Assembly: GCA_905221615.1 (NCBI GenBank) | Contig: CAJNDT010000147.1 | Location: 809,391-873,390, forward strand | DNA: 64,000 nt | Origin: Symbiodinium sp. CCMP2592 | Lineage: Eukaryota > Sar > Dinophyceae > Suessiales > Symbiodiniaceae | Direction: 5' to 3' | In this document: positions 45,101 to 51,500 of the stretch, one piece after another | Layout: every line of letters begins with the position of its first letter | How positions within the stretch are numbered: the first letter of the stretch is position 1 | Notes under the pieces: generated by a model | Seen by the model: only the letters and a program-made list of their open reading frames with translations | What the model was told of the DNA's origin: nothing | Databases searched by the model: none | Position numbers and translations under genes: made by a program

Positions 45101-48042
45101 TCCAAGCTCGAATTAATGTAGCAGATCAGCCGATGTAAACCGACATCGCAGTCCCTTGACCACTTCGTGACCCTAGAAGCAAGCGACTGGGTACACCGAA
45201 GTAAGTCCCACCTTGCCATTCTTGCTGCAAACAACACCTTCATGAGGACCCGACTGGCAATCGGTTGTAACCTCCCCTGGGGTTCGTTGCCTTCCACAGG
45301 TTTGGCTACTCTGTTCTCATGAAACGGCGTAGCTGCAAACTTCAGGGAATCACGTGAAACTTTAGCTAATTCACAGTACTTGTCGACACAGGAGACCAGG
45401 AAGTCCTTCATGTCATACGTCACAACGTTGACAGGCTTAGTCATAGCGGGGACGGGTTCCTTGATGATCGTATCAGTGCTCTTAAATCTAGACTGCTTAG
45501 CTTCGCGCTTAGCGTCTGATTTGCTTCTCATCGGCCTGCCCTTTCGGGCGGCAGCAGCGAGCTTAAAGTCGTCTGCCGTCGTTGGCATGATAGAGAAGAT
45601 TGTTTTGCCCGTCCACCACTCGTTTCGCCTAGCAGGGCCCCCCTGATTGGAATCATCCTGTATCTGATCTCCATTCTCAAACTCTGTTATGCGTTCAGTT
45701 CCCAGAGTGGGAAACTGTCTCATGTCGTCTTCACTTGGTACGTACAAACGCTTTCTGGGGTACCTGTGATGTCTGATTGCAAGCGCAGCATCCGGATCAA
45801 CCTCCCAATAATCTTCTGTTCTACTCGGCCTGGAGTTTCCTCCGGCTGCTGGTGCTGCAATTTTCTTGTCGAAGACATAAGCAAAAGGATGTGCGCTGCG
45901 GTCAAGCATAACACCGTTCTGCTCTCGATGATTGCAACCAAAGTATCTCCCAAATGGTTCCGAAGGATCCATATCCAAAACCTTCCCAATCCCCTCCCAT
46001 CCCTTAGCAAGATTGTCCTTTGGTCCTGCCATTTTGAAATCGTCGACGTAGACGACGAGGAGGAGATCTAATTCCGGATGGTAAAAGATACTTTGCCATA
46101 TATCTGGAAGAACCGGGATCCACCCTATGCTCTTCAACTGAGCAGTGCAGTGTCGTTCCCAGATGCCGCCGCTGTCAGGATGTCCATACAAAGCGAGTCT
46201 GAGAGGACAAACTGGGTCGCGAAAGTTGCGCCACTCGGGCGGTCGACGATTCTTGGGAAGTCGAACCCAAGTCGCAATCCCTTTGAACAAAGCTTGAGTA
46301 TACGCTTGTCGAGCATCAGCTTGCTGTTTTGCATAGCCTGGTTGGCTTCCGAACACATCGATGATTTTACCCGCTTCCATACTTGCAGGGCTAGAACCCA
46401 GTTCGGCGAAGATCGCGTGATCCGCATTTTCATCTCGAACCTGGTTCCCCTGGAACACAGAGCGTCCCTTGTAGTACTTAAGCGGATTACCATCCTGCAA
46501 CTCGGAACCCTTAAGGCTGCAAATCTCGAACACGTTCCCGAAGTGAGCCTTTTCGCCTTTTGCCTTGGTTTCAGACAAGACGTCGTCGTACTCACGAACT
46601 TGTTTCTCAAGCCAACACCCTTTATCAAGAAGTTTCTTCCATTCTTTGTCCATAGCAGCCTGAGCCTCAGGGTTTCTGGCAACATCATTCTGATTGATAA
46701 GCTTGGCAACCACAGCGAAAAGATCCTCGCAAGTTTCCTCTAGCTTATCCAGAAATAAACCGTGCAACCTCTTCCCATCCTCAGGCGTCCTCGGTCGATG
46801 AGGTTCTCGATGTCCAAGGAGAACAGGCATAGCGGGAGCTTCTTTCTCTCGTTCTTCTTTTAATCTAGCTTCCTCCCGCGCAACCTTCTTCTCCCATCGT
46901 TCGATTTCCTCTTTTCGTTGTTGTGCGGAATACATGTGCCAGAATTCAGACGGGACATCAGGAGGTCTTTTGGAGCCTTTCTTGTTCCTCACGAGTCTAA
47001 CCCCATCCCAATTGTAACCAGCAGGAACCGGTCTACCATCAGGATATTTCGTGGGATCAAACAGATCACCTTTGGAACTAGATGATGGCTCACTGGGCTT
47101 AGGCGCGGCCTCACCTTTCGGTGGGCTTTGATCGTCATCGGGTTCGGGTTCGGATAAGCCGATTTCATCAAGAAGTTCGCCTGCCTCACGAAGTCCCCGT
47201 TCCTTTTCTTCATCTGAAGCATGAATGTTCTGATCATCCAACAGTGGAACCTCGTGTGCCTCGCGATCCTTGATCCTTCCCGATTGAAGTGGGAACTCAA
47301 AACTTCCCTCAATCAACTCAACGCGCTTAGCCCTGATGACCTTGAGGTTTCCGTCCTCAATGGCAAACTGTGCGTCTTTCACGGGTGCAATCAAATACTC
47401 CTTCTTCCAAACAAACCCTGGTTGGATATGGTATCCCAGGAAGATCCCTTCAACCCCAGTTGACGAAAACTTGGAAGTCTCCGGAACATTCTGTTTAGGG
47501 TTATGCCAATACAAGACCTTAGCTCCGAAAGGAACAATCAATCCCGCAAAGGACTCCCCAAAGCGTGCCTCCCATGGGATTTCACCAGTATCCACTCGTT
47601 TTGTGAGATTGAGCGCAATGGAGTGGTGCTGAGCTGCTAAAGGCCAAAACCGTTCTGGAAGACCGGCTTGCTCCAAGTTCGAGCGCGTACCCTCTAGTAC
47701 GGTGCGGATTTCCCGTTCGATGACGGCCTTAGTTTCATCCACGTACTCTCTAGAGGTGTTGTGCCTACATCGGAGTTCCTTCACAGCTGCTCCCAACTCC
47801 GGCGCGTTGTCAGAGTAGATAACCCCAACTTCGTCTTGCGTACCGAAAAAGTGCAGAAGGTCCTCATGCACTTGTTCCGTTGATTTTGTTGCGCTAGGAT
47901 ACACATACCTAAATTGCGAAAACACATCTTTGATAACAAGCGCCACCCTCTCATCCTGAAATCCAAAGTCCCTCAGATCTCTTGTCACGAGATGATCAAT
48001 GGTAACATGATCCCCATACTTTTCACTGTGTATGGTCGAAGA
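39064..48042 (-). CDS. Copia Pol with giant C-terminal extension (INT-RT-RH-dioxygenase-SGNH-Tpt1-Zn)
   Basis: A single frame of about 3,000 residues. The first codon of the longest open stretch (48,090) is GTG, so no independent start is implied; the protein should be made by frameshifting from upstream. I number residues from 48,090. Order: integrase core 1-220, reverse transcriptase about 480-760 (YVDD at 681-684), RNase H about 1,010-1,230, dioxygenase-like about 1,310-1,470, an unassigned region about 1,480-1,680, SGNH-like about 1,785-2,010, Tpt1-like about 2,205-2,480, an acidic linker, a zinc ribbon near 2,650, and a Trp-rich tail. Usual Copia Pol ends after RNase H. No internal stop or frameshift is seen, which argues for an active or very young copy. 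Confidence 0.93.
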   Translation of the reverse strand, partial: SSTIHSEKYGDHVTIDHLVTRDLRDFGFQDERVALVIKDVFSQFRYVYPSATKSTEQVHEDLLHFFGTQDEVGVIYSDNAPELGAAVKELRCRHNTSREYVDETKAVIEREIRTVLEGTRSNLEQAGLPERFWPLAAQHHSIALNLTKRVDTGEIPWEARFGESFAGLIVPFGAKVLYWHNPKQNVPETSKFSSTGVEGIFLGYHIQPGFVWKKEYLIAPVKDAQFAIEDGNLKVIRAKRVELIEGSFEFPLQSGRIKDREAHEVPLLDDQNIHASDEEKERGLREAGELLDEIGLSEPEPDDDQSPPKGEAAPKPSEPSSSSKGDLFDPTKYPDGRPVPAGYNWDGVRLVRNKKGSKRPPDVPSEFWHMYSAQQRKEEIERWEKKVAREEARLKEEREKEAPAMPVLLGHREPHRPRTPEDGKRLHGLFLDKLEETCEDLFAVVAKLINQNDVARNPEAQAAMDKEWKKLLDKGCWLEKQVREYDDVLSETKAKGEKAHFGNVFEICSLKGSELQDGNPLKYYKGRSVFQGNQVRDENADHAIFAELGSSPASMEAGKIIDVFGSQPGYAKQQADARQAYTQALFKGIATWVRLPKNRRPPEWRNFRDPVCPLRLALYGHPDSGGIWERHCTAQLKSIGWIPVLPDIWQSIFYHPELDLLLVVYVDDFKMAGPKDNLAKGWEGIGKVLDMDPSEPFGRYFGCNHREQNGVMLDRSAHPFAYVFDKKIAAPAAGGNSRPSRTEDYWEVDPDAALAIRHHRYPRKRLYVPSEDDMRQFPTLGTERITEFENGDQIQDDSNQGGPARRNEWWTGKTIFSIMPTTADDFKLAAAARKGRPMRSKSDAKREAKQSRFKSTDTIIKEPVPAMTKPVNVVTYDMKDFLVSCVDKYCELAKVSRDSLKFAATPFHENRVAKPVEGNEPQGRLQPIASRVLMKVLFAARMARWDLLRCTQSLASRVTKWSRDCDVGLHRLICYINSSLDITMQGFIGDKISDCKLWLFCDADWAGEFDSKSTSGCALFLVGPNTYYPLNAFSKKQTSITTSSTESEVVSANHGIRAQGLPSLSLWCYLWGEVTANAAGRKTRPPAESPKVTETIVARIDPELDEIRYGELSHEGRSVADINGLDVHLSEKFQVQFLEDNQATITIIAKGDSEKLRHTDRTQRLSFAWMKQQCEKGHFNMINVDTKEQVADIFTKPFAERGKWEHALRLINHVPDAQNAKPAEKPGRSPTPHEVQGKRAKAAAAIQEVEMVASELSRLKEYGCDALERLCEEIASNHTAKKSKRPRIASKKQGYYQVYGTWTHGGMQGVTRSTTRYPAVARYLNEFVKAHSPDSGFTWTSVVISKDNMAKVHADSHNLKGSKNLMVSFGDHKGGGLWVEDQTVSDTKAQFQKDAQGRSIKGDVHDTHCKPFVFDPAKKHCVLPYTGKRFSITAYTSRGFPKLSTTDLETLNKHGFRLGSAAAAPADARLAPRPMDFCRVLLDFGNASETTLSGNDSCRVIPVPNKLETMNPKAMSKIANNLRALCDEGGSTKPILYFASLPDHEWNKCLKSLMSLCRLTKRLRPHLLLEASANNEMWCMPAVVKLAHDFGLEKHKSGSLIFASSFRLKRLLLEATQDCGRLRTSKTKVSALHADWQVHTTKDNDGPKVHEGLACAALSSLYCTTKAQLTLRPGPSPVVAAESRRAMATYEEQLADFWGRQLWAAVISHESIGFQESIDEGELRALFQYMPVQVAAHNCFETDRYPGLNRVAALTQSGMSQLKPDENRGRKRVLILLSDSTTVFVAGKRTRTDLSSDLKAASSGVYLQYREIIYEPLWGKTLSELRERAQILCDQTALRYSGDQELLVDVQIVWMANEIVGRYGIFCSPGVPTWWDHQSPIEARGDWQKICRRVCQNLEALADLQRRSPYVGSIVICTGIRSFVYGLPKQFDECIARFKDEAVRRGLAACDIHPFLGDLALYNDNVHFREDSESRRKMVSGLAHIMQIEIAERYASRAIAKMGEAAFQSLLAENYFDSRGRYAVDNHVLQAALARMTRSKQVKAEPTEEDPWDDAYWEEKRDESHAELPAPEVPDFLKEMKIQNVISVAPGVFATEEEINSPEWNQAPPKVEAVTPASTAASSSGDIRPMPIDASIYGGGILAGDSGTEHAAKRARLAKAEADKQRLTKLAVQGSRGMRFMNDTYDFAEMTGITLYDYWNECPSQEEADQYIEVFQKDMTPGLHYPRCDHKMVTFVTGLIRGNFENKGNQFKMRSWSGPWVLAMEVLEVANRCRPGSDIGLGSLLDMIATDNKQRLMFRGPMDSAADAIGQPAFPVYVGCTQGHSSNLQLDNASIAKAYLTLQRSEELANAAREGRPLIPIDKAPPRLYHRTTHDAAYAILEDRLLPGFGGSEKAHCYFAPLPLEEQKVRSGLRASAPIEIVFDTREVLEAGCDLFLTESDGILCSEAVPGSTILFINDTQRDVVLWSRAGGAVPPDETEQGESPANAEAGIDIVLDEPEAEETTQDNFAPPIDEEHGTLPAEETSLPPIPDVADVLEGSLAITDAPAKADDDEAPDDEQMPSVEERPLVEPGTIIAQPGPPIRTVYIGDGMATTVTLDAEGTPVEAIQEPVGRPEPVLYAGSETKPSAAFLEKIKCYHCKAECLQGQRICSQCGGPVRPGQLKAQGRRTLLARGREALLQEMGDAAERVGVRPSLQSASKDVAGRGMNSLEGEVIRKAKVAKQRAVKKGYTDCVARFNHDNEYPISMAKEGYTRRTIRALDCLCFAYLPNPGRTRSQRMLAIGSSRAASSTHQFRTDEVPECRIVFFTGDDGIGGKLCAAGLTSTPEDTPVAFTWYGAILSFQDFAHNIARQKGGIRLQTFGHGKVDLLNYDPAAVGTDLQTVLAKDLPFMVETVDETIKKANQSRAAQPKYAQQHPPGGGKGSTYARAAEKGKGKSPANAEAADRTNRDWDWDNQSWWQNWSSSSWGSWRGQNWDNQDWREWRNRGWRWN
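39212..39230 (-). repeat. Copia mini-hairpin 1
   Basis: RNA-strand GCC-CGGC-UAAC-GCCG-A-GGC. Encodes part of SPANAEA. Confidence 0.85.
40079..40138 (-). other. Zinc-ribbon motif
   Basis: CYHCKAECLQGQRICSQCGG, a CxxC...CxxC pair within about 20 residues, the pattern of a zinc ribbon. It separates the Tpt1-like part from the C-terminal region. Confidence 0.75.
40574..40592 (-). repeat. Copia mini-hairpin 2
   Basis: GCC-CAGC-UAAC-GCUG-A-GGC. Same loop as hairpin 1, with a compensatory G-to-A and C-to-U pair change in the stem. Confidence 0.85.
40650..41480 (-). other. Tpt1/KptA-like RNA 2'-phosphotransferase domain
   Basis: Recognisable family motifs occur in order: FVTGLIRGNF where the family has an LRH block, DNKQRLMFRG matching the ndKqRF block, CTQGHSSN matching RAxQGHS (His at residue about 2,340), RLYHRTTHDAAYAIL matching YHGT...IL, and VRSGLRA...SDGILCSEAVPGS at the end. 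Tpt1 enzymes transfer an RNA 2'-phosphate to NAD+. Here the His of LRH and the Arg of RAxQGHS appear replaced (IRG and GCTQGHS), so classical activity may be lost or altered. The fold assignment is inference from motif order. Confidence 0.7.
40974..40992 (-). repeat. Copia mini-hairpin 3
   Basis: GCC-GCCC-GAGA-GGGC-A-GGC, in the Tpt1-like region. Confidence 0.85.
42060..42735 (-). other. SGNH/GDSL-hydrolase-like domain
   Basis: VLILLSDSTT (Ser about 1,796) fits the block-I GDSxT motif with the first Gly changed to Ser. VDVQIVWMANEIV contains an Asn in the block-III position. LYNDNVHFRED (Asp about 1,980, His about 1,983) fits the C-terminal DxxH. SGNH esterases occur in some other retroelements, for example as an ORF1 domain in CR1 LINEs. 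I infer an esterase-like fold; substrate unknown. Confidence 0.6.
43026..43044 (-). repeat. Copia mini-hairpin 4
   Basis: GCC-CAGC-UAAC-GCUG-A-GGC. Same sequence as hairpin 2 but read in another frame (AQLTLRP). Confidence 0.85.
43050..43640 (-). other. Unassigned domain between dioxygenase-like and SGNH-like parts
   Basis: About 200 residues with KPILYFASLPDHEWNKCLKS, RPHLLLEASANNEMWCMPAV and FRLKRLLLEATQDCG. Alternation of strands and helices suggests an alpha/beta domain. I considered a degenerate methyltransferase fold but see no catalytic motif. Confidence 0.4.
43623..43641 (-). repeat. Copia mini-hairpin 5
   Basis: GCC-CGGC-UCGC-GCCG-A-GGC, at the 3' border of the dioxygenase-like domain. 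Confidence 0.85.
43690..44170 (-). other. 2OG-Fe(II) dioxygenase-like domain
   Basis: VHADSHNLKG gives an HxD pair (residues 1,369 and 1,371). KKHCVLPYTGKRFSITAY supplies a distal His (1,436) and an Arg nine residues on (1,445), the HxD...H...R arrangement of 2-oxoglutarate/Fe(II) oxygenases. GDHKGGGLWV between them fits the jelly-roll core. The HxDxHN context recalls the TET/JBP family. All metal- and cosubstrate-binding positions seem present. Substrate unknown; oxidation of thymine or methylcytosine in DNA is only a hypothesis. Confidence 0.6.
44362..44380 (-). repeat. Copia mini-hairpin 6
   Basis: GCC-GGCU-GAAA-AGCC-A-GGC, just after RNase H. Confidence 0.85.
44430..45070 (-). other. RNase H domain (Copia type)
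   Basis: CDADWAGEFDSKSTSGCALF (first Asp near residue 1,018), SSTESEVVSA, LEDNQAT, then DRTQRLSFAW and ADIFTKPF, the full Copia RNase H series. Confidence 0.95.
44790..44808 (-). repeat. Copia mini-hairpin 7
   Basis: GCC-GGUC-GAAA-GACC-A-GGC, inside an insertion in the RNase H region. Confidence 0.85.
45534..45552 (-). repeat. Copia mini-hairpin 8
   Basis: GCC-GCCC-GAAA-GGGC-A-GGC, between RT and RNase H. Confidence 0.85.
45828..45846 (-). repeat. Copia mini-hairpin 9
   Basis: GCC-GGAG-GAAA-CUCC-A-GGC, just after RT. Confidence 0.85.
45870..46660 (-). other. Reverse transcriptase domain (Copia type)
   Basis: Motifs in order: MDKEWKKLLDKGCW, KGRSVFQGNQVRDENADHAI, QADARQAYTQA, LRLALYGHPDSGGIWE and the catalytic VVYVDDFKMAG (YVDD at 681-684). 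Intact. Confidence 0.95.
47108..47126 (-). repeat. Copia mini-hairpin 10
   Basis: GCC-CACC-GAAA-GGUG-A-GGC, in the linker between integrase and RT. Confidence 0.85.
47400..48042 (-). other. Integrase core
   Basis: DDE-type triad candidates are Asp 32 (VTIDHL), Asp 94 (VIYSDNAPEL) and Glu 125 (AVIEREIRTV), followed by RSNLEQAGLPERFWPLAAQ, the usual integrase tail. The N-terminal zinc module is encoded just upstream in another frame. Confidence 0.9.
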
Positions 48043-48048
48043 CCCCCC
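48042..48048 (-). promoter_or_regulatory. Candidate -1 frameshift site 2 (GGGGGGT)
   Basis: In the zinc-module frame the heptamer is G GGG GGT. A 6-nt spacer then leads to CCATAC...GTATGG, a 6-bp stem with a 10-nt loop. A -1 slip gives exactly the Pol frame. The alternative is loss of one G from the homopolymer by mutation or sequencing error. Confidence 0.45.
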
Positions 48049-48592
48049 TTTCTTCGAGCTTGGGGAGATAGCATCTTCGCCTTTTGGCACACTTTGCAGA
48101 ATGGGTTCTTAGGACGATGGCAGAATTGATGATGGATGCTTTCGGCCTCGGCGCGAAGCCGGGCTTCTTGCGAGATTTCCTTTCCCTCATCTTCTTCCTT
48201 GTCACTATCGGGCTCGATTAAGGGGTCGTCCTCGGGTCTTTTGAAAGCAGTAATCGACAGAATTGGCGATCCATCAATCTTTTGATTTTTAACCCTTAGA
48301 CTTCTGATGTCAACAGAATCCTCAATCTTGCTCCAAGCAGAGTCCTTGTAGATCCAAGTGGTCCTTAGCACGAACCTTGGATGACGAGGTGCAGGTACTC
48401 GCAAAGCCTTTGGCCGATGACCAATAATGATCTTTGATGCGGCAATTTCACTGCTAGTGATCCAACCTGGCTTGGCTAAATCTTTAGGCTTGATTGCAAT
48501 TGGCGGTGCAGAATTGATTGCTTCTTCTATCTCGGAGTCGCTGTGGACGACTCTTTCATCCCCGGCCGGTCCTCTCGGACGGCTTTCTACTG
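48042..48592 (-). CDS. Copia linker frame with integrase HHCC zinc module
   Basis: The third reading frame is open from a TGA at about 48,630 past the end of Gag to beyond 48,042. It encodes about 180 residues ending in HHQFCHRPKNPFCKVCQKAK, the HHCC zinc module that precedes Copia integrase. It has no start needed if reached by -1 shifting near 48,593-48,599, and it joins the Pol frame by a further -1 shift near 48,042-48,048. Confidence 0.8.
48145..48164 (-). repeat. Copia mini-hairpin 11
   Basis: GCC-CGGC-UUCGC-GCCG-A-GGC, 5-nt loop, just before the integrase zinc module. Confidence 0.8.
48565..48583 (-). repeat. Copia mini-hairpin 12 (at frameshift site 1)
   Basis: GCC-GUCC-GAGA-GGAC-C-GGC. 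The only copy with C instead of the bulged A. It lies 9 nt after the GGGTTTC heptamer. Confidence 0.85.
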
Positions 48593-51500
48593 GAAACCCG
48601 AAGACTCGTCCTCCGCAGGTGCCGCCAGTTCAACCTTGACTGTACCGGCGTTAAACACCTGAGTTCCAGCAGATTTCTGGGAATCATCAGCGCTTGCTGG
48701 GCTCGCTACCGAGTCATCATTTGAGATCACTGGGACTCTACCCTTCATCTTACACTTGATGACTTTACCATCGGGAGCTATAAAGTATGGAACCTTGCCC
48801 GCAGGCCAATGGAAATCATATCCATCGTCCATGCATCTTCTCCCAACAGAACAAACCGGTGGCGTGCTTTCCAGTAGATAGCACTCAATGTTTTGCTTCA
48901 GTTCAGGCATCGGGATGTTGGTTGATTTGATTCCCTGAACTGGACCATTAGCTGTAATCAAGTTGACCGGCCTACTAGCGTTTTCAATGGGAGCCTCTGG
49001 GTAGTAGATAGAGTGATCGTGCCTACTGATCAGATCTTCTTCACTGCCAGTATCGGCGAGGAATTCTAATCCCGCATTAAAGCTAGAGCATGCTGTTCTT
49101 TCCACGCTAGAACACAGCTCGCACTTCAACACTGCAACTGGGATCTCACCCTCTTCACAGTCATCTGTGCACTCGTACTCACAGTGGCTTTCAATCCCAT
49201 TGAGCATACAGGACATGATCCTGGCAAGCTCGTTCGCTGTTCTTATGGCCGTGCTTAGGTCCTGAACTGGAGGCTTTGGGCAGCTTTCAGCATCCAAGTA
49301 ACAAACTTCGAAAGTTCGCGGTTTGGTCCTATGCTTCTTACCCTTACCATCCAATGGAATCTCCCGAATGCTTGGCTTCTCCTTGAACCTTAATTTCTTG
49401 AACGTTCCTGAAGCATCACCCTTAACGCCTTGCCCATTGGGCACAGCTGCCAGCGCATACGAAATGCAACAAGCTGCCGTGCGTCCGCCAGACTTTTCCT
49501 TGCTCTTGGACCTGCCCCTTTGTTTCTTTTCCTTCTTTGCTTTAGGATCCGGGGTCGGACTCCTAGGCTTTTCATCGTTCTTCGCAGGGGCGGCCTGCTC
49601 AGTAGGAGCGGCGTCAGTTGGATTGGGCTTATCTTGATGCAGGAACCTACAGTCTTTGCCTTTGTTGCACTTGCCTTTCTTCCAAAAGGTGCAAATCGCG
49701 TTGATCTTCTTCTGAGGCGTTCGATGAGGACTTGGGGATCTTGACTTTGGTTTGTGGAGAAACTTACACTTGTCGCCTCTTGTGCATTTTCCTTTCTGGA
49801 AGTCGTAACAAACCTGTTGTGTTTTGGGACTCTGAGATCTAGGCGGTGTTCGTTGGCTCGATCCTTTGCTGCTTGTTCTGGATTTTGAGCTACTTCGGGA
49901 CATGCTTCTTCCACGGCCTCCTCGTGAAGAGGGGCGACGTTCAGATCCGTACGCTGGGGCCCCGTATCTATCGCCATGCGATTTAGCGATGCGGTCACGG
50001 TTCTTGCGCATCCGTTCTCTAGTTAGATGCTCCCTAATGGCATTGACGAGGAACTCATACGTGCGTACGGGGTTTCCTTCCTTTGCCCTGTCGTACAGCT
50101 GAAGATCGTACTTGATGTGGTGGGATTTCCGAATTTCCCTCAGCAAAATGTCCCTCAAGGTAACTTCATCCGGAACATGACTCATTCCAGCAATCACCGA
50201 CTCGAAGTTGTAAAGGAAGGTAGCCAAGTCGTCCCCAACCAACTTCACCTTTAAAAGGTCTTCTACGCTATAGAGGCTTCCGACTTCTTCATTAGTCTTA
50301 AAGTGTTGATGAAACATCCACAATACCTGTCTTCCCCTGACGGCACGTCCTCCTGTGGCCTCTGTTTCTTTGAAGTTTAGGACTTGCCTTGAAATCTCTC
50401 CTCTAGCGACTCTGGTAAGTGCAGCCAACAACTTCGTGTCCAATGTTAAGAATTTCCCAGTGTCATGCAAGGACTTGAGGGTAGCCTCTTTATCATATAC
50501 TTCCTGCACCCAGCGAAATGCCTCATCCGGGCGATCGCTCGCAGCCCGCACAATCTCGCGGACCGAGATCCGCCACGATCGGTAGGTCTCTGGATTAGGG
50601 TAATCGGGAAGCTTGATACTTTCGGCTTCTTTCACCTTTGGTTTGCCCTCTTCATCTTCGGTCTTAGGGGTAAGCAAGCGTGCTGCCCTAATCAATGCCT
50701 CAGCTCCGAAATCAACATGTGGAACCCCGTCTGGGTCAACAGTCGCCGGCTTACCCGCTTGGGCAGCTTTAGGAGACTTTTCCTTTTGTGGCTCTCTGTT
50801 CTCAAACCCAGGTGGTACAGAAGTTCCTTGCGGAGGTTCCTGAGCTTGCGGCGTTCTTCCGAAGATGTCCTTCATATTCTCGGGAATCTCAAATGGATTT
50901 GAGAACGGGACAGCAGGATTAGGTCCTGGCTTCGGCGTGGCATATTGTTTGCCCGCTTCGTCCGCATTGGCTTCCATTCTTAGGGCTCGTTCTGCGGCAG
51001 CCAGTTCATCCTGCAGTCTGTCGTTTTGTGCACTCATTTCAGCGATTTCAGTAATGAAACGCCGTTCCATACTCGCTTCGGTTTCTTCAAGAACTTGTTT
51101 GAATCGCATTCCAAGAAAATCAAGATGTTGTGCTTTGTTGCGTTCGCTCTCAGCAATCAGAGTGGTTCTGAGCTTAGCGATTTCCGACTGATGTCGTTGT
51201 TGGAAAATTGATTCCAGAATGTTCATTTCATTCCTGCATGTTGCAACTTCGTTCAACAAAAACTTTTCCCTTTGGGATGCGTTGAACTCAAATTCCGCAA
51301 ACTGTGCTTCGCATTCTGCCATCTTCACCTCATGAAGGCGCTCGGCCTGTTCAGCCATGCCAGCCATTCTCACAAGATTATCATGCGATTGTTGGTTCAG
51401 AATGCTTGCGTGTCTTCTTTCAGCATCTGCCTCCGTTCGCTCTATTGCCATTCTTTGTTGTTCGGCTGTTTCACCCTGGTTCACAACATTGTACAAGGTA

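Noticed and set aside
48961-48985. Candidate extra mini-hairpin (GGCCTACTAGCG)
   Set aside because: It has the CGGCCT edge but no complementary inner stem or closing arm.
50749-50767. Degenerate mini-hairpin in Gag
   Set aside because: Outer arm and three inner pairs fit but one inner pair is mismatched; similar weak cases at 48,688-48,702 and 41,558-41,576 were also left out of the count of 13.
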